Source of the DNA: Pacificibacter marinus
GTDB lineage: Bacteria > Pseudomonadota > Alphaproteobacteria > Rhodobacterales > Rhodobacteraceae
Reading direction: 5' to 3'
Assembly (NCBI RefSeq): GCF_018860505.1
Contig: NZ_JAHKPU010000039.1
Location: 1 to 64,000 of the forward strand
Length of the DNA: 64,000 bases
The notes beneath the pieces are model-generated. The model searched no databases. It had not been told where the DNA came from and saw only the letters and a list, made by a program, of their open reading frames with translations. This document shows, piece by piece, positions 26,701 through 35,528 of the stretch; positions within the stretch are counted from its first letter, which is position 1; each line of letters begins with the position of its first letter. Both the position numbers and the translations under genes were made by a program.

Positions 26701-26732
26701 GCGCCCGCCGACCCGTGCGGGCGTATTTTTTT
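26701..26732 (+). terminator. intrinsic terminator of dapD
   Basis: GCGCCCGC (26701-26708) pairs with GCGGGCGT (26717-26724), followed by ATTTTTTTTG. The small gene downstream starts 20 bases later, so it needs its own promoter or read-through. Confidence 0.9.
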
Positions 26733-26752
26733 TGTCGATATAAGGCTGCACC

Positions 26753-27109
26753 ATGACTGAAAAAGTGAAAAAACCGTCTCGCCAAAAAGTCTATACGCTT
26801 TTGGTTGAAGTGGGCCGTAAAGCTGACGATGGTCTCCCCAAGAATGCGACGGGTGGCGCGTTGATGATCTATGCCTCAGGTGTGGATGAAGCCGAAGCCG
26901 TGCGTGAAACGGTCGCTTTGCTCAAGCAAGCCGATCTCGCACCTTTGGATGTCACGGGCTATGGCACCTTGGAAGAGCGCTTGGCCGAAGGTCACGACAT
27001 TTCCGACGAGGAAACTGCTTTAATGCAGCGCGCCTTGGATGAAAATTCGGTCGTAGTCGCGCAGATGACACCGTTTTTCGGTGACGAGCCGCGTGACCTT
27101 GATCTGTAA
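26753..27109 (+). CDS. conserved-looking hypothetical protein
   Basis: The 118-residue product is soluble, with an alternating strand/helix pattern: KVYTLLVEVGRK, GALMIYASGVDEAEAVRET, then DLAPLDVTGYGTLEERL. I do not recognise a named domain. The regular beta-alpha layout and normal codon use support a real gene. It lies between dapD and the convergent receptor-channel gene, 3 bases from the stop of the latter. Confidence 0.65.
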   Translation: MTEKVKKPSRQKVYTLLVEVGRKADDGLPKNATGGALMIYASGVDEAEAVRETVALLKQADLAPLDVTGYGTLEERLAEGHDISDEETALMQRALDENSVVVAQMTPFFGDEPRDLDL

Positions 27110-27112
27110 CGC

Positions 27113-28168
27113 TTACCTGCTGCCGAACCACTTTTTGTAAATGCGATCATAGGTGCCATCTTCGCGCAATTCCAACAGACTTTGGTTGATTTGCTCGGAC
27201 AATGGTGAACTTGACGGCAATGCGATGCCATAGTTTTCAGCCAAAAACACCTGACCAACAAGTCGCGCGCGGTTGTCAGTTTGTGAGTTTACATAATAGG
27301 CCAAAATCGGCGCATCAAACACCACCGCGTCGATTTTTTCGTCCTCGAAGGCTTTCAGCAGCATTCCTACATCGGAAAATCCAGAGTATCCTAGATCGCG
27401 TTTGTCCAAAAACTCTGCAGCGGTTGATCCTGTGATCGTACCGACGTTTTTGCCATAGAGGTCGTTGATATCCGACACGTTCGCTTGAATGGCCCCCACA
27501 GTCATGGCCGCTGTGATTTTTGCTACGAAGACCGAGACAAAGAACAAAGATGAAATAACCAAAACGACACCGAAGAGGCGACCTAAAGGGGTGCGGGGTT
27601 GGCGTTCTTCAAAGCCGCCGTTTACGATCAAATTGAGTGCCCACCAAAAGGCTGGAAACATGGCTTCGCGTGCATTTAGATCAAAATAGTCTTGATGCCG
27701 CCGCTCAAGATGCCACATCAACATGCCGCCGCCCAGCAATAACGCGAAAGCGCCAAAGATCGCGATCACCAAGTCTTTGGAAAACAACAACTGCCAAACT
27801 GACCCTGTGTTTGGGTCGGATGGGGCCATGATTTGCAGGCCGGCTTCAAAAATCGGTTGAGAGAAATCCAGCACCGCTTCGCGGCTTGCGGTGATGGAAA
27901 TATTGGCAATGGCCGCGTCTGCGCTGCCATCTTGAACTGCGCCCAGCATTTCAGAAAAACTTTGAACGCGGTTGATCGAATAGGTCCAGCCTAGGTTTTT
28001 TGCGACCTCATCAAGTAGGTCCATCGAAAAGCCGGTTTCTTCGCCGTTCTCGACCATGGAAAACGGTGCACGCGTCACTGTTGTGACTGTTAAGTTTTCG
28101 GCGCTTGCGATGCTGATTTCAAAAACGCAGACGGCGAGTGCACAGAGTATGGTAAGGTAATGTCTCAT
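27113..28168 (-). CDS. GluR0-like ligand-gated channel / substrate-binding protein with pore domain
   Basis: The 351-residue product has a signal peptide (about 1-24) and then a periplasmic amino-acid-binding fold. This is split by a membrane pore module (about 130-225) with two transmembrane helices and a pore loop, the layout of prokaryotic ionotropic glutamate receptors. In the pore loop, FWWALNLIVNGGFEERQP replaces the potassium filter TVGYGD, so potassium selectivity is unlikely. The ligand is unknown; the binding-fold motifs (MDLLDEVAKNLGW, DAAIANISIT) are those of polar amino-acid binders. GGGGGA precedes the ATG at 28168. Confidence 0.82.
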   Translation of the reverse strand: MRHYLTILCALAVCVFEISIASAENLTVTTVTRAPFSMVENGEETGFSMDLLDEVAKNLGWTYSINRVQSFSEMLGAVQDGSADAAIANISITASREAVLDFSQPIFEAGLQIMAPSDPNTGSVWQLLFSKDLVIAIFGAFALLLGGGMLMWHLERRHQDYFDLNAREAMFPAFWWALNLIVNGGFEERQPRTPLGRLFGVVLVISSLFFVSVFVAKITAAMTVGAIQANVSDINDLYGKNVGTITGSTAAEFLDKRDLGYSGFSDVGMLLKAFEDEKIDAVVFDAPILAYYVNSQTDNRARLVGQVFLAENYGIALPSSSPLSEQINQSLLELREDGTYDRIYKKWFGSR

Positions 28169-28224
28169 CGTGTCCCCCAACAGGTCGCATATGGCATATT
28201 CATGCGTAAAAAGGCAATCGTACT

Positions 28225-29325
28225 TTAAAGATACCTGTCCGAAAGCAAAGTGGTTGCCTCATGTTCATACAGCAATCTTGGCCTTGAGGCTTTTGAGGGC
28301 ACCAATTGGTTCGCGTTTAAATGCGATAGCCGCGTGCGCGCATGAAGGTCGGCGTTGTGGGTGTCGTGGCGGGCTGTGAGCGACAGCACGGAAATACCAG
28401 CGACTTGAAACGCGCCCGAATTTTCCAAAATTAATTGATATCGTGTGGTCACGGCGGCGCTATGGCCCTGCGAGCGTGGAACAAATGGTGCGATGTGTTC
28501 GGCCTTAAGGCTGACGCTTTCGCATCCAAATTGGTATTCGGTGTCAATGCCGTTGGTCAAGATGTGAGTATCCTTAGAAACAGACAGAGTTTGGGTCAAG
28601 TTTTGGAAAGGCTGGCGCAACTCTACGCCACGGTAGCTGCCAAAATTAGGAACTTCGGTTTGGATCAGTGCGACAAGCGGGGATAGGTCTGAGTCTTGTG
28701 TGGCAATCAGATCCCCATGTGCCAATTTTTCAATCGGGGTTGGGCCGTTTTCTGTGTCAACAAGCGCGCCCGAAGACAGGCCAGATGAGTAGCCTAACTT
28801 TTCCACTTGATCAGAAACAAACAGCGCTGAAACGGCTGGCGCGATAGATTGACAGTCTTTGCAAAACAAGACCCGAGCCACATCATCCATTGGTATCGCA
28901 TAAGCCGTTTTGATTGTTTTTGAGTAAATTTGCCCTGTGGCCAAATCTTCAGCGGACAGCCAACTGCGCATTTGATACGCGTCCCATGCAAAGCTGATTC
29001 GAATGGGTGTGTCTTTTTCGCATGCTGAGAGATCAAGCGAGGGCATCATCAAATTGGCGCCCTGTTCGTTGGCAAGCCAAAGTCGCTCGTTCGGACCGAG
29101 CACCATATGCAGAGATCGTCTGTAGTCGTGCCAGCGTTCATAATCAATCAAGTCAAGCGGTTGGTTGAATTGGTCTGGGAATAGGGTTTCCACCACAATC
29201 GTTCCGCGCGGCATAAGGCGTCGCGGAATAGCGCCGGTAAAGGCAGTCTTTTGCAATCCATTGGGGTTAAAAATTGTGTGCTGGCCCCGCGTTTTCGCGC
29301 CAATCCAACTCACAGTTTTTTGCAT
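28225..29325 (-). CDS. Hint (Hedgehog/intein) domain protein
   Basis: The 366-residue product has an N-terminal region of unknown type (about 1-190) and a Hint_2 domain (about 195-330), recognised by VDTENGPTPIEKLAHGDLIATQD and a later LSLTARHDTHNADLHAR region (quoted in parts). Hint proteins of this kind are common in Rhodobacterales and many lack self-splicing. The Cys normally found at the start of the domain is absent here (GLSSGALV). The start at 29325 is the best ATG; the frame is open upstream without a signal. A perfect CtrA-type site lies about 190 bases upstream. Confidence 0.75.
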   Translation of the reverse strand: MQKTVSWIGAKTRGQHTIFNPNGLQKTAFTGAIPRRLMPRGTIVVETLFPDQFNQPLDLIDYERWHDYRRSLHMVLGPNERLWLANEQGANLMMPSLDLSACEKDTPIRISFAWDAYQMRSWLSAEDLATGQIYSKTIKTAYAIPMDDVARVLFCKDCQSIAPAVSALFVSDQVEKLGYSSGLSSGALVDTENGPTPIEKLAHGDLIATQDSDLSPLVALIQTEVPNFGSYRGVELRQPFQNLTQTLSVSKDTHILTNGIDTEYQFGCESVSLKAEHIAPFVPRSQGHSAAVTTRYQLILENSGAFQVAGISVLSLTARHDTHNADLHARTRLSHLNANQLVPSKASRPRLLYEHEATTLLSDRYL

Positions 29326-29518
29326 CCGTTTTGGGCACCGAATACGGTGTTCGAACGTGTTGTCTGTATCATACTCGCGCCTCACAATTGAGGCAGACCG
29401 CGCACTATAACACCAACTCACATGTGTGAATATTAACTCGAAACCTGTTTTGACCCCCTCCGGTTTTCCGGATGTGATGATCAAGTCTGCCCATCTTTTT
29501 TAATACAAGAACATCCCG

Positions 29519-29535
29519 TTAAGATTTTGTTAACC
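29519..29535. promoter_or_regulatory. CtrA-type binding site
   Basis: TTAA-GATTTTG-TTAACC matches the alphaproteobacterial CtrA consensus TTAA-N7-TTAAC perfectly. It lies between the Hint gene (start 29325, minus) and dapE (start 29649, plus), so either could be the target. In Rhodobacterales CtrA mainly controls motility, secretion and gene-transfer functions, which would fit the Hint protein better. This is inference. Confidence 0.5.
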
Positions 29536-29648
29536 TTTTCACGCGCCGAGAGGTCGGTTCCCCAAAAGATTGTTACCTTTGCGCCACAATCTTAAGATTG
29601 CCCACGGACCAAGGGCGCGTTAACCATATGGAAATTAGGAGCGCCAAG

Positions 29649-30791
29649 ATGACAATCGACCCCGTAGACCTCACAGCAGCTTTGATCCGTTGCCCGTCCG
29701 TGACCCCAATCGAGGCGGGGGCACTCGTTTTGCTCGAGGACATGCTGACACAAGCTGGTTTTGTTTGCACGCGTGTTGATAGAAACGGCACGCCAAATCT
29801 ATTTGCGCGCTGGGGCGACAAGGGCGCAAATAGATCGCTTGGTTTCAACGGTCATACAGATGTCGTTCCTATCGGGGATGAAAAGGCTTGGACCAAAGAT
29901 CCGTTTGGCGGGGTCATCGAAAACGGTATTTTATGGGGGCGTGGTGCCACTGACATGAAGTCAGGCGTCGCTGCCTTTGTCGCTGCTGCTGTCGATTTTG
30001 TAACCCTAACCCCGCCGAAAGGAGCAATCATTATCGCGATTACCGGTGACGAAGAAGGTGACGCGCATGACGGCACGATCGCTTTGCTGGACTGGATGGA
30101 TAACAATGACGAACGCATGACCGATTGCCTTGTCGGCGAGCCGACTTGCCCTGAGGTCATGGGCGAAATGATGAAAATCGGGCGTCGTGGGTCGATCACA
30201 GGGGTCTTTACTGCGCAGGGGCAGCAAGGTCATGTGGCTTATCCGCATCGCGCAAAAAACCCCATTCCTGCTTTGGCGCGCTTGATCGATCAACTGTCGG
30301 CACATGTCTTGGACGAAGGCACCGAGCACTTTGATCCCTCGACCTTGGCGGTCACAACCTTTGACACAGGGAATCCTGCAACAAATGTGATTCCCGCGAT
30401 GTGTAAAGCAACAATTAATATCAGATTTAATGACGCACATACTGCAGTCGAACTTGCCAAATGGATGGCTGCAAAGGCTGCCAAAGTGAGCGAAAAGACA
30501 GGTGTTGCCATCACGCTGGAAACCAAAACATCGGGCGATAGCTTTTTGACACCTCCAGGGTCGTTTGTTGATCTGCTATCCAAAGCAGTCGAAACCGAGA
30601 CAGGTCTGGTGCCTGTGCTGTCCACGTCTGGCGGAACGTCTGATGCGCGCTTTGTTAAAAACCATTGTCCTGTTGTTGAATTTGGTTTGGTGGGTAAGAC
30701 GATGCACCAAATTGATGAACGCGTGCCAGTTGATCAAATCCACACGCTTAAGAACATTTATTCTCGCTTGATAAGAGACTATTTCGCATGA
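29649..30791 (+). CDS. dapE: succinyl-diaminopimelate desuccinylase
   Basis: DapE hydrolyses N-succinyl-LL-DAP to LL-DAP in lysine and peptidoglycan synthesis. This M20-family zinc enzyme shows the metal and catalytic motifs FNGHTDVVP (about 66), [10 protein letters not shown] (about 96), and TGDEEGD with the catalytic Glu (about 134). [10 protein letters not shown] lies near the C-terminal domain. AGGAG precedes the ATG at 29649. Its stop overlaps the next ATG by four bases (ATGA). Product length 380. Confidence 0.96.
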   Translation: MTIDPVDLTAALIRCPSVTPIEAGALVLLEDMLTQAGFVCTRVDRNGTPNLFARWGDKGANRSLGFNGHTDVVPIGDEKAWTKDPFGGVIENGILWGRGATDMKSGVAAFVAAAVDFVTLTPPKGAIIIAITGDEEGDAHDGTIALLDWMDNNDERMTDCLVGEPTCPEVMGEMMKIGRRGSITGVFTAQGQQGHVAYPHRAKNPIPALARLIDQLSAHVLDEGTEHFDPSTLAVTTFDTGNPATNVIPAMCKATINIRFNDAHTAVELAKWMAAKAAKVSEKTGVAITLETKTSGDSFLTPPGSFVDLLSKAVETETGLVPVLSTSGGTSDARFVKNHCPVVEFGLVGKTMHQIDERVPVDQIHTLKNIYSRLIRDYFA

Positions 30792-31222
30792 CTGTTTCAA
30801 TTGAAATTGCAACGGATATTGCCGATTGCTTGGCGCTGCGCTTCGCCGTTTTTGTGCATGAGCAGAACGTTCCTATGGATGAAGAAATAGATGATCTTGA
30901 TGATCAAAGTGTTCACTTTATCGCCCGTGATGAAAACCAAACCCCCGTTGGTACTGCGCGCATTTATGAAATTGGTGACATTGGCAAAATCGGCAGGGTT
31001 TGCGTCGCAAAATCGCATCGTGGTACAGGACTGGGCGCGAAACTGATTGACGCCTGCCTTGCTGAATTGGCCAAGCGACCGCATCTGAAGCAAGCCAAAC
31101 TTGGGGCGCAAAATCATGCGATCAAGTTTTATGAGAGGTTCGGCTTTGTCGTTCAAGGTGATGAGTATATGGATGGCGGCATTCCCCATCATGACATGGT
31201 GATTAACACAGTTCGCGCATGA
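30788..31222 (+). CDS. GNAT family N-acetyltransferase
   Basis: The 144-residue product has the GNAT acetyl-CoA site [19 protein letters not shown] (about residues 75-93, in part R-G-T-G-L-G-A) and the later [17 protein letters not shown] motif. The order [19 protein letters not shown] fits the ElaA/YjcF-like subgroup. The substrate is unknown. It is translationally coupled to dapE (ATGA overlap), which may mean a link to DAP, but this is not shown. A weak GC hairpin follows its stop. Confidence 0.85.
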   Translation: MTVSIEIATDIADCLALRFAVFVHEQNVPMDEEIDDLDDQSVHFIARDENQTPVGTARIYEIGDIGKIGRVCVAKSHRGTGLGAKLIDACLAELAKRPHLKQAKLGAQNHAIKFYERFGFVVQGDEYMDGGIPHHDMVINTVRA

Positions 31223-31373
31223 TACTGAACGGAGCCCCAAAAGTATCAATGGGGCCCAGATTAACTCGCTAAGCGATGTAGGTATGCTCAACGATTTAAA
31301 GCATCATAACGTGCAGGCGTGCCGCACTCTTTAGAGTGTGGTGAAGCACAGCATGGCGTGGTAGATTCACTTT

Positions 31374-33629
31374 ATGAAAATTATCCCGACAAAACAGGCG
31401 ATCCTTGATTGGATCACTGAGCACCCGACTAAAGCCGCCAAACGCGATATTGCCAAAGCATTTGGTATCAAAGGTGCTGCGCGCATCGACCTCAAGCGCA
31501 TCTTGAAAGAGCTAGAGGCCGAGGGCCATTTGACCAAACGGGTCAAAACCTACCGCGACCCAGATAAATTGCCGCCTATATCTGTTTTGGAAGTTTTAGC
31601 GCCGGATGCTGATGGCGATTTGTTTGCGCGGCCAATGGAATGGGCAGGAACAGGCGCTGAGCCGCGTATTCTTTTGGTGCAAAAAGATGGCGATTTGGCG
31701 TTGGGCGCGGGCGAACGCATTTTGGCAAAGCTACAAGTGGTGCAAGGCGAAGACCATGCTTACTTGGGGCGTTTGGTGCGCAAAATAGGCTCTAATCCTC
31801 AAAAAATCCTAGGCATTTTTCGCAAACAATCCGAAGGCGGCCGCGTTGTTCCCATCGATAAGGGCGCTGGGAAAGAATGGATCGTAAGTTCTGGTCAAGA
31901 CAATGGCGCTGAAGATGGTGAGCTGGTCGAGGCGGAACAGTCCGGCCCCAAAGGTCGTATGGGGCTGCCGCGTGCGCGGATTGTTGCGCGCCTTGGTGAT
32001 CCGACTGCCCCGCGTGCGGTGTCATTGATTGCTATCCACCAACACAACATTCCAGACGCTTTTCCCGATGACGTGATCCAAATGGCTGACAGCGCTGTGC
32101 CTGCCGGAATGGAGGGGCGCGAAGACCTGCGCGATGTGCCGCTTGTCACGATTGATCCGGCGGATGCGCGGGATCATGATGATGCCATTTGGGCTGAATT
32201 AGACCCTGATCCTGCCAATGCTGGCGGGTTTATTCTATGGGTCGCGATTGCTGATGTAGCGCATTATGTGACTTCTGGGTCGGCTCTTGATCGCGAAGCG
32301 CGCTTGCGCGGGAACTCGACCTATTTCCCTGATCGTGTTGTGCCGATGCTGCCTGATCGCCTGTCCGGTGATTTGTGTTCCTTGCATGAAGGCGTGCCGC
32401 GTCCTTGCATAGCTGTGCGGATGAAAATTGATTCCAAGGGGACTAAAGTTTCCCATGAATTCACTCGTGGCTTGATGCGCTCGGCTGCGTCATTGAATTA
32501 CGCTGAGGTGCAGCGCGCCCGTGACGGTGCGCCGAATGAGGCTTGTGCGCCGCTGATGGAAACGGTGATCAACCCGATTTATGAAGCCTATGAGGCGCTT
32601 AAGCTGGCACGTGAAGCGCGTCAGCCACTTGAATTGAACCTGCCTGAGCGTAAAATTGTGCTGGGCGAAGATGGCAAAGTGTCGTCCGTTGCGATTGCAG
32701 AGCGCCTTGATGCGCATAAGTTGATCGAAGAATTCATGGTTTTGGCCAATGTTGCAGCGGCCGAAGAGTTGTTCTTTAAAAATCGGCCGCTTTTGTACCG
32801 TGTTCATGAAGAACCATCAGATGAGAAAATGGAAGCCTTGCGCGAAGTTGCACTGGGTTCGGGTTTAAACCTGGCCAAGGGTCAGGTGCTGCATACATCA
32901 CATTTGAACCGTCTTTTGGCGCAAGCAGCAGGCACAGATCATAGCGAGTTGATCAATATCTCGACATTGCGTTCGATGACACAAGCTTACTATCACCAGC
33001 AAAACTACGGGCACTTTGGATTGGCTTTGCGGTCTTATGCACATTTCACATCGCCTATTCGTCGTTATGCCGATTTGATTGTGCATCGTGCTTTGGTGTC
33101 GGCTCATGGTTGGGGTGATGACGGGTTAAGCCCACAAGACATTCAATCACTTGACGAGACGGCCAAGCAGATTTCAGACACAGAACGCCGATCTATGATT
33201 GCTGAACGCGATACCAATGACCGCTATTTGGCGGCCTATTTGAGTGAACGCATCGGCAATGAAATGACTGGACATATTTCAGGCATTCAAAGCTTTGGTG
33301 CCTTTATCAAGTTGGATGAAACAGGGGCAGATGGGCTGGCACCTGTGCGCAGCATGGGTGCCGAGTTTTTCCATTATGATGCAGATACGCAAACGCTTAT
33401 GGGCGCTGATACTGGGATTACATTGTCTATCGGGCAAAAGGTCGTGGTACGGATTGCAGATGCGGTACCAGTCACGGGCGGGCTTGAGCTAGAGGTCTTG
33501 GCACTGGATGGTATGCAGATGCCGCGCAGTAATCGACGCCCGCGGGGCAAGCCGGCGGGTCGTAAGCACGCGCGGTCAAAAGCGAAGCGGGATAAAATTC
33601 AAAAGAAAGTCACGCGCAAGAGACGCTAG
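31374..33629 (+). CDS. rnr: ribonuclease R
   Basis: RNase R degrades structured RNA 3' to 5'. The 751-residue product has an N-terminal winged-helix region (about 1-70) and cold-shock-type domains. The RNB catalytic core contains DPADARDHDDAIWAE (about 260-275), whose Asp residues bind the metal ions. A C-terminal S1 domain (about 620-710) and a Lys/Arg-rich tail complete it. This is the standard RNase R layout. The ATG is close to a weak ribosome binding site. It is followed by a lytic transglycosylase gene on the same strand. Confidence 0.95.
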   Translation: MKIIPTKQAILDWITEHPTKAAKRDIAKAFGIKGAARIDLKRILKELEAEGHLTKRVKTYRDPDKLPPISVLEVLAPDADGDLFARPMEWAGTGAEPRILLVQKDGDLALGAGERILAKLQVVQGEDHAYLGRLVRKIGSNPQKILGIFRKQSEGGRVVPIDKGAGKEWIVSSGQDNGAEDGELVEAEQSGPKGRMGLPRARIVARLGDPTAPRAVSLIAIHQHNIPDAFPDDVIQMADSAVPAGMEGREDLRDVPLVTIDPADARDHDDAIWAELDPDPANAGGFILWVAIADVAHYVTSGSALDREARLRGNSTYFPDRVVPMLPDRLSGDLCSLHEGVPRPCIAVRMKIDSKGTKVSHEFTRGLMRSAASLNYAEVQRARDGAPNEACAPLMETVINPIYEAYEALKLAREARQPLELNLPERKIVLGEDGKVSSVAIAERLDAHKLIEEFMVLANVAAAEELFFKNRPLLYRVHEEPSDEKMEALREVALGSGLNLAKGQVLHTSHLNRLLAQAAGTDHSELINISTLRSMTQAYYHQQNYGHFGLALRSYAHFTSPIRRYADLIVHRALVSAHGWGDDGLSPQDIQSLDETAKQISDTERRSMIAERDTNDRYLAAYLSERIGNEMTGHISGIQSFGAFIKLDETGADGLAPVRSMGAEFFHYDADTQTLMGADTGITLSIGQKVVVRIADAVPVTGGLELEVLALDGMQMPRSNRRPRGKPAGRKHARSKAKRDKIQKKVTRKRR

Positions 33630-33712
33630 CGACAAACCGCCAAGGGTTTTCTACGGCCTTTTCGCGAGCCCCTGAATCGCGTTAGGTTGAGAAAAATAAT
33701 GGAGTGGTGGCT

Positions 33713-34978
33713 ATGGTGCGTTCGCGTTTATTTTCAGTTGTTTGTGGTCTCATTTTGGGGTGTAGTGCTGCCGTGGCGCAGTCTAGCCCTATAGGTGGGT
33801 TTTCCCCAGCAGGGTTAAGTACGGAGTTTCAAAGCGTGAATAAAGTTTCGGCCACACAAGACGCCGCTTTGGCGCGCTGGATCGACGGGTTTAAAGCGCG
33901 TGCGCGGCGCGAAGGTATTTCTGACACCACGCTCAACCGCGCGTTTCGCGGTGTAAAGTACGATGCCAGCGTGATCGCAAAAGATCGCCATCAATCAGAG
34001 TTTACCAAGCAAATTTGGGACTATCTTGATAGCGCAGCATCGCCTGTACGGGTCAAAAATGGTGTCGCAGCCATGCGCAAGCATGCCAACACGCTGAACG
34101 CGATTGAAGCTAAATATGGTGTCGACAAACACGTGGTTGCCGCGATTTGGGGGCTTGAAAGCGCCTATGGTGCGACGCGTGGCGACGTGCCTGTGATCCA
34201 AGCGTTGGCCACCTTGGCCTATGATGGCCGCAGAGGGCGTTTCTTTGAGGCGCAATTGATCGCGGCGCTGCAAATTTTGCAATCGGGTGATACAAGTCCG
34301 CGCAATATGAAGGGCAGCTGGGCCGGTGCAATGGGGCATACGCAATTCATTCCAACGTCCTTTTTGGCCTTTGCAGTCGATGGCACCGGTGACGGAAAAC
34401 GTGATATTTGGTCAAATGACCCGACAGATGCTCTGGCATCAACGGCTGCCTATCTTGCGCGTCATGGTTGGACCAAAGGGCAACCTTGGGGCGTCGAAGT
34501 GCGTCTTCCTGCTGGATTTGACTACAGTCTGGCCAAGCGGGACACAAAACGCGCTCCTGCAGATTGGGGTAAACTTGGCGTGCGCGGCACCGACGGCAAA
34601 GTTGTGCCGAATTATGGGCGCGGCGCAATTTTGTTGCCAGCAGGTGCGTCTGGTGCGGCCTTTATGATTTTTGATAATTTCGCTGTGATCGAACGCTACA
34701 ATAAGGCGGACGCCTATGTGATTGGTGTCGGGCATTTATCTGATCGTTTGAACGGTGGCGCGCCAATTCAGGCCAGCTGGCCGCGTGGATATCAGCCGCT
34801 GTCGTTTAATGAAAAGAAACAAATGCAGCGTATTTTGAAACGTAAAGGGTTCTTGGATGATAAAGTGGATGGCCTGATCGGCCCCAACACTGTTAATGCC
34901 ATCCGCGATTTCCAGCGGTCCATTGGCATCACCCAAGATGGGTATCCATCACAGGTGCTTTTGGGGCATCTCAAGTAA
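33713..34978 (+). CDS. mltB: lytic murein transglycosylase (MltB-like) with peptidoglycan-binding domain
   Basis: The enzyme cleaves glycan strands of murein to 1,6-anhydro products. The 421-residue product has a signal peptide (about 1-24, ending AVAQ). The SLT_2 catalytic domain has the Glu in AAIWGLESAYG (about 145), and NMKGSWAGAMGHTQFIPTS (in part MGHTQFIP) follows. A PG_binding_1 domain sits at the C-terminus (about 355-421). The sequence ILGC in the signal region is a poor lipobox, so periplasmic or lipidated location is open. GGAG eight bases before the ATG at 33713 supports this start. Confidence 0.93.
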   Translation: MVRSRLFSVVCGLILGCSAAVAQSSPIGGFSPAGLSTEFQSVNKVSATQDAALARWIDGFKARARREGISDTTLNRAFRGVKYDASVIAKDRHQSEFTKQIWDYLDSAASPVRVKNGVAAMRKHANTLNAIEAKYGVDKHVVAAIWGLESAYGATRGDVPVIQALATLAYDGRRGRFFEAQLIAALQILQSGDTSPRNMKGSWAGAMGHTQFIPTSFLAFAVDGTGDGKRDIWSNDPTDALASTAAYLARHGWTKGQPWGVEVRLPAGFDYSLAKRDTKRAPADWGKLGVRGTDGKVVPNYGRGAILLPAGASGAAFMIFDNFAVIERYNKADAYVIGVGHLSDRLNGGAPIQASWPRGYQPLSFNEKKQMQRILKRKGFLDDKVDGLIGPNTVNAIRDFQRSIGITQDGYPSQVLLGHLK

Positions 34979-34982
34979 TCTT

Positions 34983-35021
34983 GCAGGAATTCGCATCAAA
35001 GATGTGGTGCGAATTCCGCAA
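34983..35021. terminator. inverted repeat between convergent mltB and rppH
   Basis: GGAATTCGCA (34986-34995) pairs with TGCGAATTCC (35008-35017), and the stem extends with TTGC/GCAA across one bulged A. No T-run follows on either strand, so termination is uncertain. The right arm and loop lie within the last codons of rppH (stop 34996-34998). Confidence 0.5.
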
Positions 35022-35472
35022 CCACGGCTTCATAAATGTGCTTTTTGAACGGGACAATCTCGGCCACCAAATTGGTTGGCGCGGACCATTTCCATTGAGC
35101 AAACTCAGGATGTTCTGAGGCGATGGAAATTTTGTCATCGGTGCTGTTGAAGCGCATCAAGAACCAAAGTTGTTTCTGTCCGCGATACTTGCCTTTCCAA
35201 ACCTTGCCGAGCAGGTGGTCAGGCAAATCATAAGTCAACCAGTCTGATGTCTGAGCCAGCAGATCGACATGTTCTGGGTTGACGCCGGTTTCTTCCCAAA
35301 GCTCACGAAAGGCCGCTTCTTTTGCGTCTTCACCTGCATCAATACCCCCTTGTGGCATTTGCCACGCGCCTGGTGTGTCGATGCGTTCGCCCACGAAAAT
35401 ATCGCCATCTTTATTCATGAGCATAACGCCCACACAAGAGCGGTAGGGCAGTGTCTTGGGGTCAAGTGTCAT
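34996..35472 (-). CDS. rppH: RNA pyrophosphohydrolase RppH (Nudix)
   Basis: RppH removes pyrophosphate from the 5' end of mRNA, the first step of 5'-dependent decay. The 158-residue product has the Nudix box G-x5-E-x7-R-E-L-W-E-E-T-G at about residues 43-65 ([13 protein letters not shown] then [10 protein letters not shown]). The N-terminus [19 protein letters not shown] and the conserved [11 protein letters not shown] are RppH-specific. It is the last gene of the minus-strand rsfS-to-rppH series. Confidence 0.95.
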   Translation of the reverse strand: MTLDPKTLPYRSCVGVMLMNKDGDIFVGERIDTPGAWQMPQGGIDAGEDAKEAAFRELWEETGVNPEHVDLLAQTSDWLTYDLPDHLLGKVWKGKYRGQKQLWFLMRFNSTDDKISIASEHPEFAQWKWSAPTNLVAEIVPFKKHIYEAVVAEFAPHL

Positions 35473-35528
35473 GGTGAGATGTCCGTCAAAAAAGAAATGC
35501 GGGAGCGATCACGCCCCCGCAGATTACA

